Shown here: positions 6,640 to 11,997 of the stretch, in pieces | How positions within the stretch are numbered: the first letter of the stretch is position 1 | Layout: every line of letters begins with the position of its first letter | Source of the DNA: Chloroflexota bacterium | GTDB lineage: Bacteria > Chloroflexota > Limnocylindria > Limnocylindrales > CSP1-4 | Length of the DNA stretch: 11,997 nucleotides | Reading direction: 5' to 3' | NCBI GenBank assembly: GCA_003157175.1 | Contig: PMIQ01000218.1 | Coordinates: 15,487 to 27,483 of the forward strand | The notes under the pieces: generated by a model | What the model was told of the DNA's origin: nothing | Database searches by the model: none | The model's input: only the letters and a program-made list of their open reading frames with translations | Made by a program: the position numbers and the translations under genes

Positions 6640-7933
6640 CTCGACCGGGCCCGGTCGAGTGTGCGATCAGGCGACCTGGCTGGCCGGAGCCCGCGTCGTG
6701 GACCGGGATCACGATCTCGCAGCCTTCGCCGGAGGCGATGACCGCGCATTCCTGGCCGGCCGGAGCCACCGTGCAGGCCTCGACGAGAGCCTCCACACGG
6801 GCCTTGACCGGCATCGTCACGGGCTGGAGCGCCGGCAGAATCGCCAGCCTGTTCCGCCAATCCTCCGAGGGGAACATCGGGACGTGGACGTCCGCGTTCA
6901 TGTGCTCCTCGACCGAAGAGTCGAGAGTCCGGATCCGTCCTTCCTCGTCCACGACCTGCTCGAAGACGGCGACGATCTCCGGGTCGAACTGGGTGCCGCT
7001 GTGTGCTCGCAACTCGGCCCAGGCCCGATCCATCGGCAGCGCGGCCCGGTAGACGCGGTCGTTCGTCATGGCGCTGAAGGCGTCGGCGACGGCAATGATC
7101 CTGCCGCCCAGCGGGATGTCCGTCCCGGAGAGCCGGTCGGGGTAGCCCAGGCCGTCCCAGCGTTCGTGGTGATGGCGCACGATCTGGGCTATGTCGGCCA
7201 TAGCCGCGTGCACCTCCAGGATTGCCGCCCCGATCTCCGAGTGGCGCCGCATCTCGGTCATCTCGTCGTCCGTGAGGCGCCCCGGCTTTAGCAGGATCGC
7301 ATCGGCGATGCCGATCTTGCCGATGTCGTGCAAGTACCCGCCGATGCGGATGGTCATGCGTTGCCGCTCGTCTAGGCCCAGGACCGCGGCCATTCGCTCT
7401 GAGAGCACGCCGAGCTGACGGCAATGCTCGCCCGTCTCCAGGTTGCGGGCCTCGATCGCGGTCGAGAGCGTGAGCGCGATCGAATCCAGGACCGGGCTCA
7501 GGTAGCGATACTGCAGCGCCTCGTAGCGCATCTGCGAGGCGGCCAGGGCGCGCCGCACTTCGCCGAGCAGCTCCTCGCCGGTGAACGGCTTGACCAGCAT
7601 GCCGCTGGCGCCCTCACGGAGCGCCTGGATTGCCGTCTCCACCGTTCCGTGGCCGGTCAAGACCATCACCGGCAACTCCGGCTGGCGTTCCCGCAGGGCC
7701 TTCATGAAGGCCATGCCGTCCATGCCCGGCATGTGAATGTCGGTTATGACGACATCGAACGAGTTGTCATCGAAGAGCGCGAGGGCGGCCACGGGATCGC
7801 CGCATGTGACCGGCTCGAAGCCCTGCACCGCCAGCAGCCGGCGCAGGATCTGCAGGATCACCGGCTCGTCGTCGACGCACAGGACGCGGGGGCGGGGGTT
7901 GCCGGTGCGGGGCGGTCTCAGATCCCAGGTCAT
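6611..7933 (-). CDS. response regulator with receiver and HD-GYP (cyclic-di-GMP phosphodiesterase) domains
   Basis: A 440-aa cytoplasmic regulator likely to hydrolyse cyclic-di-GMP when phosphorylated. The receiver domain (about 15-130) has the acidic pair Asp21-Asp22, phospho-acceptor Asp65 in ITDIHMPGMDG, Thr93 and Lys115 in LVKPF. The HD-GYP domain (about 150-340) keeps the metal-ligand set by motif: Glu166 and His170, His202-Asp203 (LHDIGKIG), His231, His255-His256 (HHHERWDG), GYP (263-265) and Asp284. It therefore looks active. Residues 345-440 match nothing I know. ATG 7933 was chosen because it gives the ATGA overlap with the kinase stop, has AGGGG seven bases upstream, and directly precedes the receiver domain. 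Expression is probably coupled to the kinase upstream. The gene overlaps the convergent membrane-protein gene by 29 bp. Confidence 0.93.
   Translation of the reverse strand: MTWDLRPPRTGNPRPRVLCVDDEPVILQILRRLLAVQGFEPVTCGDPVAALALFDDNSFDVVITDIHMPGMDGMAFMKALRERQPELPVMVLTGHGTVETAIQALREGASGMLVKPFTGEELLGEVRRALAASQMRYEALQYRYLSPVLDSIALTLSTAIEARNLETGEHCRQLGVLSERMAAVLGLDERQRMTIRIGGYLHDIGKIGIADAILLKPGRLTDDEMTEMRRHSEIGAAILEVHAAMADIAQIVRHHHERWDGLGYPDRLSGTDIPLGGRIIAVADAFSAMTNDRVYRAALPMDRAWAELRAHSGTQFDPEIVAVFEQVVDEEGRIRTLDSSVEEHMNADVHVPMFPSEDWRNRLAILPALQPVTMPVKARVEALVEACTVAPAGQECAVIASGEGCEIVIPVHDAGSGQPGRLIAHSTGPGRVRRASAGSG
6639..6660. repeat. perfect 22-bp palindrome at the convergent gene junction
   Basis: ACTCGACCGGG followed by its exact inverted copy CCCGGTCGAGT occupies 6639-6660 with no spacer. 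It starts on the last base of the membrane-protein stop codon (6637-6639) and lies inside the 3' coding part of the opposing response regulator, where it encodes part of the tail ending HSTGPGRVRR. As RNA it can fold into a strong stem on either strand, so it may act as a bidirectional terminator. A protein-binding site is another possibility. Confidence 0.6.
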
Positions 7934-9633
7934 ACCGCTACCCCTGCCCGACGGGCCGGTCCTCCATCGGAGGCGCCGGAAGGGGGAAACGGATGGGCGT
8001 CGGGTGCACCCCCTCCGGTCGACGGGCCGGCGCGGTTCGAGACGGCCTGGTCCGCGCCCGACAGCTCCACACCCGGCACGATGATGGCGCCGTCGAAAGC
8101 AGGCCACGAGAGCGGCAGCCACACGGTGAAGACGGCGCCTTTGGCGGGTTCGCTCTCAACCTCGATCGAGCCGCCGTGGCCCTCCACGATCTGGAGGCTG
8201 CCCGACAGGCCGAGGCCGGTTCCGCCTCCCGCACCGGTCCGCGTCGAGAAGAACGGGGTGAAGACGCGGCTCCGTGTCTGGGCGTCCATGCCAACCCCGC
8301 TGTCGGCCACGACGATGGCGATGTGGCCGTCCGCCGCGCGCGTCGACACGCGAAGCTCGCCGCCCCGGGGCATGGCTTCGACGGCGTTGTTGAACAGGTT
8401 CACGAGAACCTGCTCGAGGGCGTCAGGGTCGATCTCCAGGGATGGCAGCTTGCCGTACTCCTCCGCGACCGACACGCCGGCTTCCAGGGTCTTGAAACTG
8501 AGCAACTCCAGAGTGGACCTGACCAGGGCGTTGATGTCGCTCGGGATCCGCTGCGGTGGCCTCGGCCTGGCGAACTCCAGGAGCGATCGAATGATGCCCC
8601 GGACGCGGACCGCCTCGGCCTGGATGATCGACGCCTCCTGATGGCGGGGATCGTCGGGCGACAGCCCGGCCAGCAGCAATTCGGAGAAGCCCAGGATGCC
8701 CGTGAGCGGGTTGTTAACCTCGTGCGCGACCGCGGCCGCCAGCTCGCCAACGGTCCCGAGCTTGCTGGCCCGGACCAGCTCCTGCCGGACCCGCTGGACC
8801 TCGAGGAGCTGACGTTGGGCCCGGGCCAACAGTGCCTGGTTCTCCATCGCGACGCCGATCTGGCTGGCCACCAGCTGCGCCAGGTTCACGAAGGCCGGCT
8901 CGAGGATTCGCTCGTCGGCGGTGTCGAGAAGGTTCAACCAGCCGAGCGAGCCACCGCTGTGATCGACCAGACGGACGCTCAAGGCGGCCTCGACCTCGGT
9001 GTCCAGCCTCGGAAGGTCGATCGGCCCGGCCGCATTCCCGACAACCTGCCCACTGGCGCTGTATGAGGTAACAGGGGTTGGTCGTCGATCTGCGTCCTCG
9101 CCGCCGGAGTCGATGGGCTGTCGGCGGCCGATGACCCAGGGAGCCAGAGGTCCATGAGCGGCCACGACCAACGACTCGGCCTCGCCTTCAACCTGGGCCA
9201 GGTACGACGTGCATCCCGCCGGGGCGATGGCCGCCAGGATGCCCCTGAAATCGAGCTTGCCCTCGCCGGTGAGCACCAGCCCCTCGCTGGCCCGGAGAAT
9301 CTCGGCCAGCTCGTCGGCACGGGTCCGTTCGGCATTCTCGGTCGCGACAGCTCGCTCGAGCGCGGCCCCTGTCCGGGCCTCGGCAGCGCGCAGATCGCGA
9401 ATCCCGGCGACGAGAGTGAGGCCCATCATCCACAGCCCCGAGGTCCAGGCCACGACGGCGAAGCCATCGCCCAGCCCGAAGGCATTGAATGTCGCGAGCA
9501 ACCCCAGGATCAGGACGGGAGGCCAGGCCAACAGCAGTGCCAGCCGCGCGCCTCGAACGGCGGGAACCATCGGCCCCGAGCGGGCGTGGCGCGACGATTC
9601 GGGCGCACCCGAATCCGAATGTGCTGCGACCAT
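7930..9633 (-). CDS. membrane sensor histidine kinase (2 TM, GAF-like, HisKA, HATPase)
   Basis: The 567-aa kinase should autophosphorylate and pass phosphate to the HD-GYP regulator encoded directly downstream (4-nt ATGA overlap). In order: a polar N-terminus; two membrane helices near 29-50 and 57-78 with almost no loop between them, so little is exposed outside; a short coiled segment (80-115); a degenerate GAF-like region (about 115-265, ending in QLVASQIGVAMENQALLARAQ); HisKA with His304 in AHEVNNPL; and HATPase_c with the N-box VNLFNNAVEA (411-420), DSGVG (444-448), TPFFSTR and GGGTGLGL (469-476). All catalytic boxes are intact. The last 50 residues are a Gly/Pro/Ala-rich tail without a domain. 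The signal is unknown; the compact anchor suggests cytoplasmic or intramembrane sensing. ATG 9633 follows a leaderless-type -10. Confidence 0.94.
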   Translation of the reverse strand: MVAAHSDSGAPESSRHARSGPMVPAVRGARLALLLAWPPVLILGLLATFNAFGLGDGFAVVAWTSGLWMMGLTLVAGIRDLRAAEARTGAALERAVATENAERTRADELAEILRASEGLVLTGEGKLDFRGILAAIAPAGCTSYLAQVEGEAESLVVAAHGPLAPWVIGRRQPIDSGGEDADRRPTPVTSYSASGQVVGNAAGPIDLPRLDTEVEAALSVRLVDHSGGSLGWLNLLDTADERILEPAFVNLAQLVASQIGVAMENQALLARAQRQLLEVQRVRQELVRASKLGTVGELAAAVAHEVNNPLTGILGFSELLLAGLSPDDPRHQEASIIQAEAVRVRGIIRSLLEFARPRPPQRIPSDINALVRSTLELLSFKTLEAGVSVAEEYGKLPSLEIDPDALEQVLVNLFNNAVEAMPRGGELRVSTRAADGHIAIVVADSGVGMDAQTRSRVFTPFFSTRTGAGGGTGLGLSGSLQIVEGHGGSIEVESEPAKGAVFTVWLPLSWPAFDGAIIVPGVELSGADQAVSNRAGPSTGGGAPDAHPFPPSGASDGGPARRAGVAV

Positions 9634-9638
9634 GGGGA

Positions 9639-9651
9639 AACCCTAAGGGTT
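9639..9651 (-). promoter_or_regulatory. leaderless -10 of the kinase operon within a 13-bp dyad
   Basis: On the minus strand TAGGGT (9645-9640) fits TANNNT and ends six bases before ATG 9633. It lies within AACCCTAAGGGTT (9639-9651), a perfect 6-bp inverted repeat around one central base. The dyad could be an operator or be coincidental. No good -35 or Shine-Dalgarno is seen. Confidence 0.45.
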
Positions 9652-9744
9652 CGCACCGCCATTGCTATCACCAAGATGGGCGATCCTGCGCTGCGGTGGA
9701 CGGCGTAGGAACGGTGACTGGTCGCGTGCCAGGTCGGCTCGTGC

Positions 9745-9767
9745 GGCCGGCGCCCGAGGCGGCGGCC
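9745..9767 (-). terminator. GC-rich hairpin just after the aminotransferase stop
   Basis: On the minus strand GGCCGCCGCC (9767-9758) and GGCGCCGGCC (9754-9745) pair at 9 of 10 positions around a 3-base TCG loop. The stem begins two bases after the TAG at 9772-9770. No T-tract follows, so it is a candidate U-less terminator between the aminotransferase and the kinase operon. Confidence 0.45.
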
Positions 9768-9769
9768 GG

Positions 9770-11140
9770 CTAGGCCGAAGCGCTCGCCACGGACCGCTCG
9801 ACAGCCTCGCCGAGACGGTCGGCGATAGTCACGAGTTCGGCGTCGGTGACCACGAACGGCGGCCCCAGCAAGACGGTGTCGCCGTTCGTGCCGTCGGCAT
9901 TGCCGGTGCCGTGGTAAAGCAGCAGCCCGTTTTCGGCAGCGTGCGCCATCACGCCTTCGATCAGCCTGGCGCCGCGAGGGAACGGGCGCCGCGTGGCGCG
10001 GTCGGCGACGAGCTCTACGCCCACCAGCAACCCCCGACCGCGAACCTCGCCGACGTTGGGGTGGCTGCCGAGCCGCTCGCCGACGAGCGCGAGGAGCCGC
10101 TCGCCCTTCTGCGCGCTCGCCTCTACGAGCTTCTCCGTCTCCAGAATCCGCAGCACCTCGAGGGCCACGGCCGCGCCCACCGGGGAGTGGCTGTAGGTGA
10201 ACCCGTGGACGAAGCCGCCACCCGAAGTGATCGTCTCATAGACGTTGCCGCTGGCCACGGCGAGACCCAGCGGGAAGTAGCCGCCGGTCGCGCCCTTGGC
10301 GGCGGCCATGATGTCGGCCCGGACGCCCCAGTGGTCCATCCCGAACCAGCGCCCCGTCCGCCCAAAGCCGGTCATCACTTCGTCCGCGACCAGGAGCACA
10401 CCGTGGCGCCGGCACAGCTCCGCGATCGCCGGCCAGTAGTCGTCGGGCGGAGCCACAGCGCCGAGAGTCGCTCCGACGATGGGCTCGGCGACAAAGGCCG
10501 CGACCCTGCCCGGCCCCGCCTCGGCGATGGCCGCCTCCAGCTCGGCGACGAGAGCGGCCGTGTCGCCCAGGGCGTGCGCGGCGGTCTCTCCCGCGCGATA
10601 TGGATACGCGGCGCTGACATGGCGGAAGCGCCCCAGCCACGGCTCGTAAGGCCGGCGCAGCGGCTCGCGACCCGAGAGATCCAGCGCGCCCAGCGAGTTG
10701 CCGTGGTAGCTCCCCCACCGCGCGATCACGGCCGTCCGGTCCGGCTCCCGACGGGCGAGGTGGTATGCCCGGACCAGCTTGAGACAGCTCTCCATGGCTT
10801 CCGAGCCGCCGCTGACCGGGTAGATGGCTGGATCGTCGACCGGCAGGTGGCGGCCCACCGCGCGGGCGTAAGTCTCCAGCGGCTCCGTGGTGAAGGTCGT
10901 GCCGTGGACGTACGTGAAGTCCCGCGCCTGCCGTTCCATCGCATCGACGATTGACCGGCGGCCGTGACCCACGTTTACGACGATGGCACCGCCGGCGGCG
11001 TCGAGGTAGGCCCGCCCCTGTGTGTCCCAGATCGTGCAGGCCTCTGCCCGGGCGGCAACCGGCAACTCCCGTCCGATGACACGCTGGAAGACGCGCCCGG
11101 TGGATGGGCCGGCCCCACTCTTTCGATCTGTCACGCTCAT
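9770..11140 (-). CDS. class-III PLP-dependent aminotransferase, substrate unknown
   Basis: Transfers an amino group, probably from an omega- or primary amine donor, to a 2-oxo acid or aldehyde. The 456-aa length is normal for class III (fold type I) enzymes. Visible landmarks are LDAAGGAIVVNVGHG (47-60), the phosphate-binding SGGSEAM (110-116), the ring-stacking YHG (145-147), AEP (218-220), Asp253-Glu254 in LVADEVMTGFGRTG (Asp253 contacts the PLP ring nitrogen) and the Schiff-base Lys282 in AAAKGATGGYFPLG. A THGFTYSHSP-like HGFTYSHSP segment and a C-terminal GRGLLVGVELV complete the pattern. It resembles the BioA/YhxA and omega-amino-acid:pyruvate group, but no bio gene or other pathway neighbour is present, so I give no symbol. 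It stands alone on its strand with its own promoter-like element. Confidence 0.92.
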   Translation of the reverse strand: MSVTDRKSGAGPSTGRVFQRVIGRELPVAARAEACTIWDTQGRAYLDAAGGAIVVNVGHGRRSIVDAMERQARDFTYVHGTTFTTEPLETYARAVGRHLPVDDPAIYPVSGGSEAMESCLKLVRAYHLARREPDRTAVIARWGSYHGNSLGALDLSGREPLRRPYEPWLGRFRHVSAAYPYRAGETAAHALGDTAALVAELEAAIAEAGPGRVAAFVAEPIVGATLGAVAPPDDYWPAIAELCRRHGVLLVADEVMTGFGRTGRWFGMDHWGVRADIMAAAKGATGGYFPLGLAVASGNVYETITSGGGFVHGFTYSHSPVGAAVALEVLRILETEKLVEASAQKGERLLALVGERLGSHPNVGEVRGRGLLVGVELVADRATRRPFPRGARLIEGVMAHAAENGLLLYHGTGNADGTNGDTVLLGPPFVVTDAELVTIADRLGEAVERSVASASA

Positions 11141-11146
11141 GTCGGG

Positions 11147-11152
11147 ATTGTA
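11147..11152 (-). promoter_or_regulatory. -10 of a probable leaderless promoter (aminotransferase)
   Basis: On the minus strand TACAAT (11152-11147), 5 of 6 to TATAAT, is followed by six bases and then ATG 11140. No Shine-Dalgarno precedes the ATG, which fits leaderless translation. Inverted hexamers TCGGGA (11142-11147) and TCCCGA (11162-11167) flank the element and GGACGTCC (11157-11164) lies just upstream; any of these could bind a regulator. Confidence 0.55.
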
Positions 11153-11262
11153 GGTCGGACGTCCCGAATCGCCCGGCGAGCGACCACTCGCGCTGGCGTC
11201 GACTCTGACCAGGGCCGATGATTAGGCGTCCGCCAAGATAGAGAGACCAAGGAGGCGAGCTC

Positions 11263-11592
11263 TTGAGTTCACGGCAGCGCCCGCAAACGGGCGGAGCTGA
11301 CGACCCGGCCGGTCATGGAACCGGCTCGAACCAGAGCGGCCGGCCGGTCGGCCCCGGCGGCGGCGCCGGCGCACCAGCCGGCACGCGAGCCCGGATGGGC
11401 GTGCTCATCGTGGCCATCGTCCTGGTCTGCGTGGTCGTGATTCTTGCCGATTTCATCTTCGGGGCGATCGCCAACCTGGGCGGCGGCTCGGCCCAGACCG
11501 CGACGCCCGCTGCCAGTCCCAGCCAGCTAGGGTTTGTGATCCAGGGCCGGCAGACCCAACCGGACGGGGGCGTGCTTCGTCTGGATAAGTGA
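11263..11592 (+). CDS. small single-pass membrane protein of unknown function
   Basis: I do not recognise a family. The 109-aa product has a 44-residue Gly/Pro/Arg-rich, probably disordered N-terminus ending in TRAR. One hydrophobic helix follows (about 46-69, GVLIVAIVLVCVVVILADFIFGAIA), then a short polar C-terminus containing a Thr/Ala/Pro/Ser stretch and QLGFVIQGRQTQPDGGVLRLDK. The basic residues before the helix suggest the N-terminus is inside and the C-terminal 40 residues outside. The TTG start at 11263 is supported by AAGGAGG at 11249-11255, seven bases upstream, the best ribosome-binding site in the window. The gene is divergent from the aminotransferase and convergent with hypE, 41 bases away. 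It is probably real given that ribosome site. Confidence 0.72.
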   Translation: MSSRQRPQTGGADDPAGHGTGSNQSGRPVGPGGGAGAPAGTRARMGVLIVAIVLVCVVVILADFIFGAIANLGGGSAQTATPAASPSQLGFVIQGRQTQPDGGVLRLDK

Positions 11593-11633
11593 AGCGTGGG
11601 ATCGGCCCGGCACGGAAATCGAGGGAGGGGAAC

Positions 11634-11997
11634 CTAGCAGATGCGGGGCAGCTGCTCCCCAACCAGCATGTCCACGATGCGCTGCGAGCCGACGATCGTG
11701 CGCATCGTGACCATCGACGGGTGATCCGCGACAACGCGGCCGATCTCCACCGCCTCGGCGCCCTCTGGGAGGGCGCGCATCGCCGCCAAAACCGCCGGTG
11801 CAGAAGCGGCGGGCACGATGGCCACGAGCTTGCCTTCGTTGGCGACGTGGAGAGGGTCCAGGCCGAGCATCTCGCAGGCGGCGCGCACAGGTTCCGGGAT
11901 GGGGATCGACGCCTCGTCGAGCACCATCCCGCCCCCGGACGCCTCGGCGACCTCGTTGAGCGCTGAGGACAGTCCGCCACGGGTCGGGTCGCGCCGC
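11634..11997 (-). CDS. hypE: hydrogenase maturation protein HypE (C-terminal part, cut by window edge)
   Basis: HypE dehydrates the carbamoyl group it receives from HypF on its C-terminal cysteine to a thiocyanate. The cyanide is then passed on through the HypC-HypD complex to the iron of [NiFe] hydrogenases. The visible part, about 121 residues, begins in RRDPTRGGLSSALNEVAEASG and contains the family blocks VLDEASIPIPEPVRAACEMLGLDPL, VANEGKLVAIVP and RTIVGSQRIVDML. It ends exactly in Pro-Arg-Ile-Cys before the TAG at 11636-11634, with the reactive C-terminal Cys intact. Full HypE is about 330-350 residues; the ATP-binding N-terminal half lies beyond the right edge. Other hyp or hydrogenase genes would be expected on that side. 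The identification is very secure. Confidence 0.95.
   Translation of the reverse strand, partial: RRDPTRGGLSSALNEVAEASGGGMVLDEASIPIPEPVRAACEMLGLDPLHVANEGKLVAIVPAASAPAVLAAMRALPEGAEAVEIGRVVADHPSMVTMRTIVGSQRIVDMLVGEQLPRIC

Noticed and set aside
7934..8122. N-terminal extension of the response regulator by 63 residues
   Set aside because: It is Arg-rich, fully overlaps the kinase 3' coding region in another frame, and lacks any domain; ATG 7933 has a ribosome site and the ATGA overlap.
9662..10954. Plus-strand open frame of 430 codons
   Set aside because: It is antisense to the aminotransferase with all its catalytic motifs intact; the frame is open only because of GC-rich codon use.

Overview
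This is a high-GC bacterial chromosome segment with ordinary core and accessory metabolism and no sign of phage, plasmid, transposon, CRISPR or RNA genes. The gene style fits a soil or freshwater Chloroflexota (Limnocylindria-like) or an actinomycete: many Arg/Ala/Gly-rich proteins, a transglycosylase-like domain typical of Gram-positive-type walls, SUF-type Fe-S assembly, and promoters placed so close to start codons that transcripts would be leaderless. I cannot decide the phylum from the window alone.

Layout. Positions 1-513 (minus) hold the first 171 codons of sufB. It has a canonical sigma70-type promoter whose -10 lies inside an 11-bp inverted repeat, probably an operator. Divergent from it is a secreted transglycosylase-like protein (705-1463, plus). 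A roughly 540-bp gap follows, containing an in-frame remnant of a response-regulator receiver domain, then a complete GlgX-type glycogen debranching enzyme (2005-4116, plus). Three more plus-strand genes follow: a YcaQ/AlkZ-type DNA glycosylase (4168-5523), an OsmC-family peroxiredoxin (5621-6061) and a small multi-pass membrane protein (6094-6639).

The minus strand then carries a two-component pair as an operon with a 4-nt ATGA overlap: a membrane histidine kinase with a GAF-like region (7930-9633) and a response regulator with an HD-GYP cyclic-di-GMP phosphodiesterase output (6611-7933). The regulator's 3' end overlaps the convergent membrane-protein gene by 29 bp, and a perfect 22-bp palindrome sits at that junction. 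Next on the minus strand is a class-III PLP aminotransferase (9770-11140). Divergent from it is a short single-pass membrane protein with a TTG start and a strong Shine-Dalgarno (11263-11592). The window ends in the C-terminal part of hypE (11634-11997, minus), finishing in the diagnostic Pro-Arg-Ile-Cys tail, so the organism probably makes a [NiFe] hydrogenase.

The genes do not form one pathway. The recurring themes are redox and damage defence (SUF, OsmC, DNA glycosylase), storage-carbon use (GlgX), cyclic-di-GMP signalling and hydrogenase maturation. I see no convincing new multi-gene system. The most interesting signals are regulatory: the sufB operator-promoter, the repeated leaderless promoter arrangement, GC-rich hairpins directly after stop codons, and the palindrome at the convergent overlap.
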